Below, one piece after another: positions 19,370 to 28,010 of a DNA stretch of 64,000 nucleotides. The notes below the pieces were generated by a model. The model was not told where the DNA came from. It made no database searches and worked only from the letters and a program-made list of their open reading frames with translations. The position numbers and the translations under genes were made by a program. Position 1 is the stretch's first letter. The number at the start of each line of letters is the position of its first letter. Source of the DNA: Phycisphaerales bacterium (GTDB taxonomy: Bacteria; Planctomycetota; Phycisphaerae; UBA1845; Fen-1342); contig JALHJL010000007.1 in the NCBI GenBank assembly GCA_022839625.1, positions 1-64,000 of the forward strand, read 5' to 3'.

Positions 19370-19860
19370 AGCGGCCGAGCATTTTGCTCGGCCGCTGCGC
19401 GCGCCGCAGTAGGGCAAGGCTCCGCCTTGCCAGCGCGGGTCCATCGATCAAGCTGGCGTGGGCCGCTGCGGCAGGCGAAGCGGAGCTTCGCCCTACTGAG
19501 CGCGGCGGGTCCATCGATCAAGCTGGCGTCGGCCGCCGCGCGCGCCGCAGTAGGGCAAGGCTCCGCCTTGCCAGCGCGGGTCCATCGATCGGTGTGGCGT
19601 CGGCCAGCGCAACCCCCGTGGCCCCTTGACCCCTCGGCCCCTCGGCCCCTTGACCCCTTGGCCCCTTCAAAAGTGCCCATCGATCAAGCTGGCGTGGGCC
19701 GCTGCGGCAGGCGAAGCGGAGCTTCGCCCTACTGAGTGCGGCGGGTCCATCGATCGGTGTGGCGTCGGCCAGCGCAACCCCCGTGGCCCCTTGACCCCTC
19801 GGCCCCTTGACCCCTTGGCCCCTTCAAAAGTGCCCATCGATCAAGCTGGCGTCGGCCGCG
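19370..19860. repeat. Mosaic repeat field (18-bp core x6, octamer arrays, hairpins)
   Basis: This noncoding stretch is built from several repeats. Six copies of a core beginning CATCGATC (19442, 19512, 19583, 19678, 19748, 19835) continue AAGCTGGCGT or GGTGTGGCGT. Two kinds of hairpin are present, around GGCGAAGCGGAGCTTCGCC and GGCAAGGCTCCGCCTTGCC. Two arrays of 8-bp units with minus-strand consensus RAGGGGYC lie at 19620-19670 and 19785-19827. A 76-bp block (19442-19517) recurs at 19678-19753, and the block 19583-19677 recurs at 19748-19834 with one octamer missing. Spacers are irregular, so this is not a CRISPR. Confidence 0.85.
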
Positions 19861-20085
19861 TTACTGAGTTGCCGGGTCTCGTGCCCCGCCTCTTCGGTCG
19901 GGCACGAATGCTGGACGGGGATTGCGGAATCTGCGGGTGGCCCCCAGAATGTCGGGCGGTTGCATTGTGGTTGCCCGGCCTTACAATCCCGCCAGCGAGT
20001 GCGGTGCGACCCGCGGCTCGCGGGGCAACCGGCGTGACACCAGTCAGTCCGTGTTCACGCCGGCCTGGCACGAAGGAGTTCATTC

Positions 20086-20961
20086 GTGAGCGTACTGACC
20101 AAGGTCTTCGTGGTCCTGACCTCCGTCGTGGCCATCGTGCTGAGTTGCCTGACGGTGGCCACCGCCGCCCGCTGGTCGAACCTGCGGGAGAACCTCGAGA
20201 GCTACCAGCAGTTGTACCAGGCCGAGTTCGTCAAGCGGACGAATACGGAGGCCGTCATGGCCACCAGCCTGGCGATGAAGGATGACGAACTCCGAAAGGC
20301 CAGGGGGCTCGTGGCCAAGCGCGACGACGACGTCCGCCAACTGGGCGACCAGCTCGCCGCCGCCCGCGCCGATCTCGCCCGCCGTACGAACGAGGCGGTC
20401 GCGGCCGACGCCGGCCGCAAGAAGCTGGAGGCCATTCTCGAGGTGCAGACGACGGAGCTGAGCAGTACCCAGAAGCAGAACCAAGTGCTCGTGTCGCAGA
20501 ACATCGACTTGCAGACGCGGAACCAGCGGCTGGCGACGCGCAACCTGGAGTTGACGGGGCAACTGACGATCGCGGTCGATGAGAACCGCAATCTGCAGGA
20601 GAAGCTGTACGCGGCCGAGCAGATGAGCAAGGAGTTGCAGCGGTCGCTGGCACTCGGGCCGCGGACCGCGGTCGGGGTGGAAGCGCCCACGGGGATCGTG
20701 CCGGTCTCGCAGCAGGTGGCGGGGCCGATCAGCGGCGAGATCACGCAGGTGGACGGCGGGTACGTCGGCATCAACGTCGGCGAGACGTCCGGCGTCGTCC
20801 CGGGCATGGAGTTCATGATCTACCGCGGGCAGACATACGTCGGCGACGTGAAGGTGGAGACCGTTCGGCCGAAGGAGGCCGGCGGCAAGCTGACGCTGGT
20901 CCGCGCCGGGCAGAACGTGCAACCCGGCGATCGCGTCGTGTGCGGCTTGGAAGGCCGTTAG
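20086..20961 (+). CDS. Membrane-anchored coiled-coil protein upstream of mreB
   Basis: This 291-residue protein starts at a GTG. One N-terminal membrane helix (VFVVLTSVVAIVLSCLTVA) is followed by a long coiled coil (about residues 30-190) and a small beta-rich C-terminal domain (GPISGEITQVDGGYVGINVG, then PGMEFMIYRGQTYVGDVKVE). That domain resembles a beta-barrel fold. No named family is recognised. Its position before a small membrane protein, mreB and mreC suggests a role in envelope or shape organisation, by inference. Confidence 0.75.
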   Translation: MSVLTKVFVVLTSVVAIVLSCLTVATAARWSNLRENLESYQQLYQAEFVKRTNTEAVMATSLAMKDDELRKARGLVAKRDDDVRQLGDQLAAARADLARRTNEAVAADAGRKKLEAILEVQTTELSSTQKQNQVLVSQNIDLQTRNQRLATRNLELTGQLTIAVDENRNLQEKLYAAEQMSKELQRSLALGPRTAVGVEAPTGIVPVSQQVAGPISGEITQVDGGYVGINVGETSGVVPGMEFMIYRGQTYVGDVKVETVRPKEAGGKLTLVRAGQNVQPGDRVVCGLEGR

Positions 20962-20972
20962 CGGGTGCGTTC

Positions 20973-21140
20973 ATGACCATTCTGAACACTGGGCCACGAT
21001 CGTCGCGGCCGGGCGGCGAGACGGATGTTTACACGGTGCTGCTGTTGGTTGCGTTCCTGTTCCTCCTGGTTGCGACGATCTACGTCGCGTATCGCTCCGT
21101 GACGTTGTTCGGGGGCCTGCTGCCGCCCGGCGGAGCCTAG
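20973..21140 (+). CDS. Small single-span membrane protein
   Basis: This 55-residue protein begins MTILNTGPRSSRPGGETDVY and continues with one transmembrane helix (TVLLLVAFLFLLVATIYVAY) and a Gly/Pro-rich end. I chose the ATG at 20973 because the longer frame overlaps the upstream gene. It fits tightly between the coiled-coil gene (11 bp) and mreB (15 bp), suggesting one operon. The function is unknown. Confidence 0.6.
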   Translation: MTILNTGPRSSRPGGETDVYTVLLLVAFLFLLVATIYVAYRSVTLFGGLLPPGGA

Positions 21141-21155
21141 CATTCGGAGCACGCG

Positions 21156-22217
21156 GTGTTTCTACGCCGCCTGATGGGCCTGTTCAGCCTCGACATGGGA
21201 ATCGACCTGGGGACGTGCAACACCCTGGTCGCTGTCCGTGGCGAGGGCATCGTGTTGAATGAGCCCTCGGTGGTGGCCGTTCGCAAGGGCACCAACGAAG
21301 TGCTCAAGACGCGGGACGGGGAGGCCGTCGGGTTGGCGGCCAAGGCCATGGTCGGCCGCACGCCCGGCTCGATCACCGCGATCCGCCCGCTGAAGGAAGG
21401 GGTCATCGCCGATTTCGAAATCACCCAGGCGATGCTGAGCTACTTCATCCGCAAAGTCCACGGCAATCGGGCGATTGCGCACCCGCGCGTCGTCATCGCC
21501 GTCCCTTTCGGCATCACCGCGGTCGAGAAGCGGGCCGTGTTGAACTCGGCCGAGCGGGCCGGCGCCCAGCGCGTCTACCTGATCGACGAGCCGAAGGCGG
21601 CCGCCATCGGGGCGGGGTTGCCGATCCACGAACCGCGGGCCTCGATGATCGTGGACGTCGGCGGCGGCACCACCGAGGTCGCCGTGCTCAGCCTGTCCGA
21701 CATCGCGGCCTGCACCTCGCTGCGCGTGGCCGGCGACGACATGGACGAGGCGATCATGAACTACATGCGCCGCACGTACAACCTCATGATCGGCCCGCAG
21801 ACGGCGGAGAACATCAAGATCCAGGTCGGTTCGACGGCACCGCTGCCCGAAGAGACGAAGACCGAAGTCAAGGGCCGGGACATGATCAGCGGCCTGCCGC
21901 GCCGCGCGGTCGTGACCAGCGAGGAGATTCGCGAATCTCTGAAGGAGCCGGTCGGGCAGATCATCGAGGGCGTGCTCCATACGCTGGAGCAGCTTGAGCC
22001 GGAACTGGCCGCCGACCTGGTGGACAACGGAATCTGCCTGGCGGGCGGCGGGGCGCTGCTGCGCGGGCTCGACACGGTGCTGGCCAAGGCCTCGGGGCTG
22101 GATGTACGCCTCGCCGACGATCCCCTGACCTGCGTGGCCCGCGGCACCGCCGAATGCCTCGAGAACCTCGACGCCTGGGCGCCGGCGATGGACTCGGACG
22201 AAGACGAATACCAATAG
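21156..22217 (+). CDS. mreB: Rod shape-determining protein MreB
   Basis: This is a 353-residue bacterial actin with a GTG start. The phosphate-1 motif MGIDLGTCNTLV, phosphate-2 region SMIVDVGGGTTEVAVLSLSD and adenosine motif DNGICLAGGGALLRGLD are all present. PFGITAVEKRAVLNSAERAGA is also typical. MreB polymerises under the membrane and positions elongation enzymes. mreC lies 87 bp downstream. MreB in this phylum is informative because many planctomycetes have unusual envelope biology. Confidence 0.95.
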   Translation: MFLRRLMGLFSLDMGIDLGTCNTLVAVRGEGIVLNEPSVVAVRKGTNEVLKTRDGEAVGLAAKAMVGRTPGSITAIRPLKEGVIADFEITQAMLSYFIRKVHGNRAIAHPRVVIAVPFGITAVEKRAVLNSAERAGAQRVYLIDEPKAAAIGAGLPIHEPRASMIVDVGGGTTEVAVLSLSDIAACTSLRVAGDDMDEAIMNYMRRTYNLMIGPQTAENIKIQVGSTAPLPEETKTEVKGRDMISGLPRRAVVTSEEIRESLKEPVGQIIEGVLHTLEQLEPELAADLVDNGICLAGGGALLRGLDTVLAKASGLDVRLADDPLTCVARGTAECLENLDAWAPAMDSDEDEYQ

Positions 22218-22304
22218 TCCCGGACTCCGGCGCCCGCCTACCCCGGCCAGCCTGACAGGTGCCTCCCCGGCGGTGCCGCCGGCGCACGGTCCGCAGAGGG
22301 CGAG

Positions 22305-23234
22305 ATGCGCCTGCCCTTGAAGCTCGGTTCGTGGCGCCGCCCGTCGAAGGCGGCCGGCTTCTGGATGCTCATGGGGGTTTCTGCGCTGTCGGCGTTCCTC
22401 CTGCCGCGACAGTGGACGTCGCCCGGCCGCGGGCTGTTTCAGCCCCTGGTGGTGCTCCAGTGGCCGGCCTCCTGGCTCGCCGCCCGCACCAGCGAGGCCG
22501 TCGAACACGCCGCCGAACGCCCCCTTCCTGCCGATCAGGCCCGCGAGCTGCGCCGGGAGGTAGACCTTCTGCGCCAGCAGGTTCTGAACCAGCGGCTGGC
22601 GTTGCAGCAGGCCGCGGAGCGCGTCCACGAGCTCTCGGGCCTGGCCGAACAGATGCCCGATAGCCACGCCGGCATCATCATCGCCCCGGTGGTCGCGTAC
22701 GACACCGACCCCCGGCGCAGCACGCTGCTGATCGCCAAGACCAGCATGCGCCAGACGCGCTGGGTGCGCGTGGGCCAGTGGGTCGTCGCCGGCGGTGCCG
22801 GCGCGGCGGGTTGGGACCGCGAGGCGACGATCCGCGATCTGCTGTGGCGCGGCTGGCTGATCGGCCGCGTGAGCGAGGTTCAGCCGCAGGTGGCACGGGT
22901 TCAGCTTACGACCGACCCGAGCTTCGCGACGGAGGTCCGGGCGGCGCGCCGGGGAACGGATGGGAGCATCGGGCTGGCGGGGGATGCCGGCTATCTGCAA
23001 GGGCAGGGCAAGGGCCGGATGCGGATCACTCAGGCCGTGGAGGACTACTTCAGGACGGGCTACCGCATCGTCGTGGTGCCCGCCTCCCGCGATCTGCCGG
23101 TCCCCATGACCATTGGGCGCATCGAGAATTCGACCCCGCGCGACGACTCCGCGCAGCACTACAACCTAACGGTCCTGCCGTGGGGACGGATCGAGGATCT
23201 GACGCACGTATACGTGCTCGTGACGGAGCCGTAG
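22305..23234 (+). CDS. mreC: Rod shape-determining protein MreC
   Basis: This 309-residue protein has an N-terminal membrane helix (GFWMLMGVSALSAFLLP), a short coiled coil (AERPLPADQARELRREVDLL), and the two beta-barrel lobes of MreC (APVVAYDTDPRRSTLLIAK; WVRVGQWVVAG; WLIGRVSEVQPQVARVQLTT; a C-terminal YVLVTEP). It couples MreB to periplasmic wall synthesis. It is divergent, and the call rests on topology, domain order and position after mreB. No mreD or rodA follows; the next gene has its own promoter. Confidence 0.82.
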   Translation: MRLPLKLGSWRRPSKAAGFWMLMGVSALSAFLLPRQWTSPGRGLFQPLVVLQWPASWLAARTSEAVEHAAERPLPADQARELRREVDLLRQQVLNQRLALQQAAERVHELSGLAEQMPDSHAGIIIAPVVAYDTDPRRSTLLIAKTSMRQTRWVRVGQWVVAGGAGAAGWDREATIRDLLWRGWLIGRVSEVQPQVARVQLTTDPSFATEVRAARRGTDGSIGLAGDAGYLQGQGKGRMRITQAVEDYFRTGYRIVVVPASRDLPVPMTIGRIENSTPRDDSAQHYNLTVLPWGRIEDLTHVYVLVTEP

Positions 23235-23240
23235 CGCGGT

Positions 23241-23268
23241 TTGACAGTCTGGTGCCCGGCGCTATAAT
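23241..23268 (+). promoter_or_regulatory. Sigma-70-type promoter
   Basis: TTGACA (23241-23246) is separated by 16 bp from TATAAT (23263-23268), a consensus match in both hexamers. It lies right after the mreC stop and about 70 bp before the start of the HEAT-repeat gene. Confidence 0.75.
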
Positions 23269-23338
23269 CGCGGCCTGATTTGTAGGCAGACCTGCGGCCG
23301 CGCACCCACCCAGCCGGTTGCGGTACGTGGAGGTAGTT

Positions 23339-25798
23339 ATGTTGCGATCCGCCGGGCCATTCACCCTCCTGAGATACTGTCTCGGGCCGGTCTTGTTCCT
23401 GGCCGCCGCGGGCGGCGCGGCTGCTCAGCCCACGACGGGCGGCTTCATCACCGGAGCGGTAGCCGACGCTTGGGAGAAGTGGCAGGCTGCGCTCCAGGCG
23501 CTCGTGGAGCGTGACAGCTCCCGGGCCGAAGCCGCCTTCAGCGAGCTGCTGGCCCTCGACCCGTCGCCGTTCCGCGTCGCCTTGCTGGCCGACCACGCCG
23601 TCCAGCGCACCGCGCTGGGCGGGGCCGTGCTCTCGCTGGAGCAGGATTACGAAGCCGGCGCCCTGTCCGAGAGCGGCCAGCTCATCGCCGAGCGGCTGTT
23701 CGCCGGCCGCGAGCAGATGGACCAGGCGGACGACGGTTGGTATTTCTGCCAGGTGGGACGGTTCGAGGTGGCCGACGCCAACTTCCGCGCGCTGCTCCAG
23801 GCCGATCCCGACCCGGTGGCCGTCCTCGAATTCACGGACCAGGTTGCCAGGCGACGGGGCATCCTGATCCAGCTCGTCGATCACCCGGCGGTCGGCGAGT
23901 CGATCCGCGCCGTTCTGAAGTTGCTGGACCACGGCGAGCTGGCGATCAAGGCCGACCCAACCCGCATTCGCGAGAACATCCAGCGGCTGGGCGGTCCGCC
24001 GCGCGGCTTCGAAAACGCGGTCGCGGCCCTCAAGGACTCCGGCGAATACGCGATTCCGTTCATTATTCAGTACCTCCGAGACCGCAGCCAGCACGAGCTG
24101 ATGCAGCCGATCCTGCGCTGTCTGCCGACAATCGACCGGCCCGCGTTGAATCCGCTCGTGATGGCGCTGCGCATGGAAGACCAGGCGACGAAGCGCTACG
24201 TGATCGAGGCGCTGGGCAAGATCGGCTACGGGCAGTCCGTGCCGTACCTCCTGCTGCTGCGCGACGACGAACGCACGCAAGAGGCCCTCAGGCCGCTCAT
24301 CGACGAAGCGCTGGCCAACATCCGTGCCCACGGGACGACCATCGATCCGCAGGGTCCGGCCGCACAGGCGTTCCTCCTGCTGGCCGAGGACTACTACGCG
24401 GACAAGCCTTCGCTCGCCGCCGACGCGCGCCTCGACACGGCCAACGTCTGGTACTGGCGCGAGGACCTGCTCCAGAACGTCGCCGTCCCGACCCCGATCT
24501 TCAACGAAATCATGTGCATGCGCTGCTGCGAGGAAGCCTTGCGGCTGGACGCGGGCCTGAAACCGGCCCTCGCGTTGTGGCTGGCCGCCAACTTCCGCCG
24601 GGAGGCGCAACTGGCCGCCGACCAGGGCGACCCGACCCGACCGGAGGACTTCCCGCCGGCGGCTGTTTTCGCACAGTCCGCGGGCGCGGAGTACTGTCTC
24701 CTGGCGTTGGCCCGCGCGGTCGACACGGCGGACCCGGCGGTCGCGCTCGGGGCGATCGAAGCCCTGCGTCACACGGCCGGGCCGGCCAGCCTGGTCACGG
24801 ACGCCCAGGGACGCTTGCCGCTGGCCGAAGCCCTGTCGTTCCCGGATCGCATGGTACGCATTCGTGCTGCGCTGACACTCGGAGCAGCACGCCCGGCGCA
24901 GCCTTTCCAGAAGTACCAGAATCTGATGCCGGTATTGTGCGAAGCGCTCGTGCTTCACGCCGGCGCGCGCAGCGCCGTAGTCATCGACCCGGATTCGGCC
25001 TCGGCCAACCTGATCGCCGCTGCCTTGCGCGGACAGGGATACGAGGTGCTGACGGATGCATCGCTCTTGACCGGTTTGCAGAAGGTCCGCGAGCAGCTTC
25101 CCGGCCTCGACGCGATCTTCCTCGCGCCCGACATCAGCGCGCCCGACCTCGCTTCGGGCCTGGCGATGTTGCGCGGCGAGTTCCGCTTTGCGGCTACGCC
25201 GGTGGTGCTGCTCGCGAAGCCCGGAACCGGAAACCTCGTCCGCGGCCTGGTGCGCGCGGACTACCGCCTGGGATGGGTCGCGCCGGATGCGAGCCCGGAA
25301 GAGGTGGCCAAGGCCGTCGCGACCGTGTCGCACGCGGTCGGCGCTCAAGCCGTCACGCCGGAGATCGGGGCGTCCCTCGCGCGCGAGGCGACCGAGGTGC
25401 TGCGGCTCCTGGCGCTCACGAACAACCCCGTGTTTGACGTGGCGGACGCGGAAACCGCGCTGTTGATCGCGTTCGGCACCGAGGATGAAGAGCTGCGCAT
25501 CGCGCTGGCCGAGGTGTTGGGCTACCTGGGCTCGACGAAGGCCCAGGAGGCGATCGCGCGCTACGCGCTCGACGCCGACCAGCCCCAGGACCTGCGCGTC
25601 AAGATGTTCACGGCCCTGGCGGAGGCGGCCAAGCGGCGCGGCAACCTGCTTGGCGCGGACGTCACGCAGCAGGTGGTGACCATCGCCGAACGCGATGAGA
25701 ACATGGTCATTCGCGAGGCCGCGTCGCGCACGCTGGGGGCCATGAACGTACCGGGCGAACCGGCGAGTACGATGGTCCGCAACCAGTATCGCGGATAG
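23339..25798 (+). CDS. Secreted HEAT-repeat protein with embedded pseudo-receiver domain
   Basis: This protein has about 819 residues, and GGAGG before the ATG at 23339 sets the start. A signal peptide (LGPVLFLAAAGGAAAQ) is followed by TPR/HEAT-like helical repeats (AIPFIIQYLRDRSQHELM, KRYVIEALGKIGYGQSVPYL). Near residues 535-650 a response-regulator-like fold appears (SAVVIDPDSASANLIAAALR, GLDAIFLAPDI, TPVVLLAKP). The phosphoacceptor Asp position appears to be Ala. HEAT repeats resume at the end (RIALAEVLGYLGSTKAQEAI). The function is unknown; a scaffold role is inferred. It is followed 9 bp later by another exported protein, probably co-transcribed. Confidence 0.75.
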   Translation: MLRSAGPFTLLRYCLGPVLFLAAAGGAAAQPTTGGFITGAVADAWEKWQAALQALVERDSSRAEAAFSELLALDPSPFRVALLADHAVQRTALGGAVLSLEQDYEAGALSESGQLIAERLFAGREQMDQADDGWYFCQVGRFEVADANFRALLQADPDPVAVLEFTDQVARRRGILIQLVDHPAVGESIRAVLKLLDHGELAIKADPTRIRENIQRLGGPPRGFENAVAALKDSGEYAIPFIIQYLRDRSQHELMQPILRCLPTIDRPALNPLVMALRMEDQATKRYVIEALGKIGYGQSVPYLLLLRDDERTQEALRPLIDEALANIRAHGTTIDPQGPAAQAFLLLAEDYYADKPSLAADARLDTANVWYWREDLLQNVAVPTPIFNEIMCMRCCEEALRLDAGLKPALALWLAANFRREAQLAADQGDPTRPEDFPPAAVFAQSAGAEYCLLALARAVDTADPAVALGAIEALRHTAGPASLVTDAQGRLPLAEALSFPDRMVRIRAALTLGAARPAQPFQKYQNLMPVLCEALVLHAGARSAVVIDPDSASANLIAAALRGQGYEVLTDASLLTGLQKVREQLPGLDAIFLAPDISAPDLASGLAMLRGEFRFAATPVVLLAKPGTGNLVRGLVRADYRLGWVAPDASPEEVAKAVATVSHAVGAQAVTPEIGASLAREATEVLRLLALTNNPVFDVADAETALLIAFGTEDEELRIALAEVLGYLGSTKAQEAIARYALDADQPQDLRVKMFTALAEAAKRRGNLLGADVTQQVVTIAERDENMVIREAASRTLGAMNVPGEPASTMVRNQYRG

Positions 25799-25807
25799 GA
25801 GCGGGCG

Positions 25808-26500
25808 ATGTCGCTTTTCCTGGCGCCGCTGGCGTTGTGTTTGCTGTGGGGCGCGCCGCGCGATCCAGAGGTTGGGACCGGACCGCAGCCGGCGCCCCGC
25901 CCAGTGGCCTGGGAGCTCGAGTTCAAGTTCCTCGATCCCCGGCGGATCGAGATTCAGCTCCCCGGCTCAGACCACGCCGAGGTGTACTGGTACGTGGTGT
26001 ACACCGTCACGAACCCCGGCCCGCGCAGTCAGCGTTTCTTCCCCTGGTTTCAGATCGTGACCGAAGACTTGCGGGTCCATGAGACCGACCTGGGCATCAG
26101 CCCGCTGGTGTTCGAAGCGATCCGCGAGCGGCACAAGGTCACGCACAAGTACCTGGTCGAGCCGACGAAGGTCATCGGGGCGGTACTATCCGGCGACGAC
26201 TACGCCCGCGAGTCGGTGGCGATCTGGCGCAATATCGACCTAACCTTAAACAGTTTCAGTGTTTACGTTTCCGGCCTGAGCGGCGAGCTGCAATTCCTGC
26301 CAAACCCGGCCTTCGACCCAAAGAAGCCGGAGAAGGAAGTTCTGTCGACCCCGGACGGCCGGCAGCGCGAGGTAGTCACGAATCCGGAGCGTTTCACGCT
26401 TCGCAAGACGCTCGAAATCCGCTATAATCTCCCGGGTTCGCCCGCTGCTCGGCCGGACGTTGAGCCGGAGCGCGGCGCGGTCCGCTGGGTGATGCGCTGA
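25808..26500 (+). CDS. Conserved exported protein of unknown function
   Basis: This 230-residue protein has a short N-terminal signal (MSLFLAPLALCLLWGAP). The body is beta-rich with ELEFKFLDPRRIEIQLPG, then YWYVVYTVTNPG, and LTLNSFSVYVSGLSGELQF. The YTVTNPGP pattern resembles an Ig-like or CARDB-type fold, but I do not recognise a named family. It lies 9 bp after the HEAT-repeat gene and 28 bp before rpmA on the same strand, so it may share their transcript. Confidence 0.6.
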   Translation: MSLFLAPLALCLLWGAPRDPEVGTGPQPAPRPVAWELEFKFLDPRRIEIQLPGSDHAEVYWYVVYTVTNPGPRSQRFFPWFQIVTEDLRVHETDLGISPLVFEAIRERHKVTHKYLVEPTKVIGAVLSGDDYARESVAIWRNIDLTLNSFSVYVSGLSGELQFLPNPAFDPKKPEKEVLSTPDGRQREVVTNPERFTLRKTLEIRYNLPGSPAARPDVEPERGAVRWVMR

Positions 26501-26528
26501 TCGGGCGATTGACGGACGCGAGGCAGTT

Positions 26529-26780
26529 ATGGCCCATAAGAAGGGACAAGGTTCGACTCGTAACGGGCGCGACAGCAACGCCCAATACCGGGGCGTGAAG
26601 TTGCACGGCGGGCAGCTTGCCCGTATCGGCAGCATCATCGTGCGCCAGTGCGGCACGCCGTTCAAGCCGGGCCGCAACGTCGGCCGCGGCCGGGATGACA
26701 CGCTTTTTGCACTCGCGGAAGGTGTGGTCGAGTTCCACGGCCGGGTTGTATCGGTGACTCCCGTTCCGTCGCAGAACTGA
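26529..26780 (+). CDS. rpmA: 50S ribosomal protein L27
   Basis: This 83-residue protein begins MAHKKGQGSTRNGRDSNAQY, without the cleavable N-terminal extension seen in Firmicutes. The conserved core GGQLARIGSIIVRQCGTPF and GRNVGRGRDDTLFALAEGVV is intact. L27's N-terminus reaches the ribosomal peptidyl-transferase centre. L21 (rplU), its usual neighbour, is absent here. A Rho-independent terminator follows at 26806. Confidence 0.97.
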   Translation: MAHKKGQGSTRNGRDSNAQYRGVKLHGGQLARIGSIIVRQCGTPFKPGRNVGRGRDDTLFALAEGVVEFHGRVVSVTPVPSQN

Positions 26781-26805
26781 TCCGCGGATTCGGTCTTCTT
26801 CACGT

Positions 26806-26839
26806 CCGCGCGTGCCGGGGAGGTGCGCGCGGCGTTTTT
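26806..26839 (+). terminator. Rho-independent terminator after rpmA
   Basis: Stem CCGCGCG/CGCGCGG (26806-26812 and 26826-26832) with a 13-nt loop is followed by CGTTTTT, 25 bp past the L27 stop. Confidence 0.8.
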
Positions 26840-26889
26840 GCGCGCCTACTCGCTGCACCAGGAACCCGGGCTGGCTCGCCCGGCTCCGG

Positions 26890-27090
26890 CCACGTTGCCG
26901 CTGCCCCCGTAGACGATCAGCTCGTCGGGCTCCGGCCGCTTTGCCGCTGCCCACGTGGACGATCAGCTCGTCGGGCTTCTCGGCGACGTCCGTGTCGAAG
27001 CTGTTCGTGAGGATGCGCAGGGCGGACTCCTGAGGCCAGCCTTTGCTGGTCAACTGGGTACCGCGCGGGGCGCGGACAGTACGGGGGGTG
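26890..27090 (-). pseudogene. Urocanate hydratase N-terminal remnant with a frameshifting tandem duplication
   Basis: The minus strand reads VRAPRGTQLTSKGWPQES, ALRILTNSFDTDVAEKPDEL, then IVHVGSGKAA. This matches the N-terminal region of urocanase (HutU), the histidine-degradation enzyme that makes imidazolonepropionate. A 46-bp block starting at the PDELIV codons is repeated (plus-strand copies start at 26912 and 26958). Because 46 is not a multiple of 3, the second copy shifts frame and soon hits a stop. The NAD-binding and C-terminal regions are gone, and no other hut gene is present. Confidence 0.6.
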
Positions 27091-27128
27091 ACGTCTCGTG
27101 CTCCTTACGCCGGGCTTGCGCTCCAGAC

Positions 27129-27851
27129 TCACTGCACGAGACGGCGAACGTCGGGCAGCGGCGAGCTCTGCAATAGTGCCAGGGAATTGTCGGCCCGGGC
27201 AGCGAGATCGAGTGGTGTACGTTTCTCTGTAAACCAAGCATGAGCAATGCGATCCACAGCCGCACCAACGAGCGGGGCCGCCGATCGGAGGCACGATTCC
27301 AGGCACACGCTGTCGCCCTTGCCCCAATGCAGTATGAGATTGCGCTGGCGATACAGGCGGCGCAGGGCGTCGGCGACGTGCGACTGGACACGGCGCAGCG
27401 TCCCCGGGTCGTCAAGAAGCACCTGCATGCGCTGCTCGGCAAGCTGGTCTGACCGCGTTTTGTGGCCGATGGACACTCTCTGCCGAATCGCCCCGGCAAG
27501 CAGCGGTGCATTCTCACGATTTGTCGGCGCGGAGCGAATACGAGAAGAGAGCGAGTCCGCGGACGCGCGCACATGCACACAGGCCAATTGTGTCAACTCC
27601 GCCCTGGCGAATGAACACGCCACGATGCGCGCTGCTCGGTCAGCCGCGACGTGTCGCTTGCTACCGGAGCCGGGACCGGTCAGGAGTGCCTCCAGCGCGG
27701 CCCATCCGGAAGCAACCGCCGGTGCCGCGGCCGAGCGATCCATCGTTCCGACGAATTCCAGGGCGCTATCGATCGCCCCAATCTCGCCAACGGTGTACAG
27801 GTGTCCTTCGATGTCAACGGACTTTACCCGTACACCACGTCGAGGCCGCAA
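27129..27851 (-). CDS. HEPN-like hypothetical protein, possibly N-terminally truncated
   Basis: The frame of about 240 residues has a helical C-terminal half with YRQRNLILHWGKG, which resembles the R-x-x-x-x-H (R-x-N-x-x-x-H) signature of HEPN domains. ASGWAALEALLTGPGSGS upstream resembles the middle of Apea-like HEPN proteins. HEPN domains often act as RNases in toxin-antitoxin or defence systems, but many are structural. The earliest start (a TTG) has no ribosome site, and in-frame codons continue upstream without a start, so the N-terminus may be lost. It lies beside the urocanase remnant in a decayed stretch. Confidence 0.4.
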   Translation of the reverse strand: MRPRRGVRVKSVDIEGHLYTVGEIGAIDSALEFVGTMDRSAAAPAVASGWAALEALLTGPGSGSKRHVAADRAARIVACSFARAELTQLACVHVRASADSLSSRIRSAPTNRENAPLLAGAIRQRVSIGHKTRSDQLAEQRMQVLLDDPGTLRRVQSHVADALRRLYRQRNLILHWGKGDSVCLESCLRSAAPLVGAAVDRIAHAWFTEKRTPLDLAARADNSLALLQSSPLPDVRRLVQ

Positions 27852-28010
27852 GTCCCGTCGCTTGTTGCCGTTGTCGAGCGTGATTGCGAGGTTTCTTATG
27901 AGCCTCTGCTGTGATCTGCCAGTCCGCGCGGGACCACTGTCTTCACCCGGCGGGACGGGCCGCTGAATCGATCGCGCTGCGGTCGTGTCCCTGGCGGGGA
28001 CGGGGTGCGG

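Noticed and set aside
19370..19860. Possible CRISPR array
   Set aside because: Repeats are of several kinds, spacers are unequal and partly repeated themselves, and no cas gene is nearby.
21162..23159. 665-codon minus-strand frame across mreB and mreC
   Set aside because: It is antisense to two recognisable genes and has no motif of its own.
23159..25348. 729-codon minus-strand frame opposite the HEAT-repeat gene
   Set aside because: The plus-strand protein has a signal peptide, promoter and ribosome site; the antisense translation is compositionally biased and featureless.
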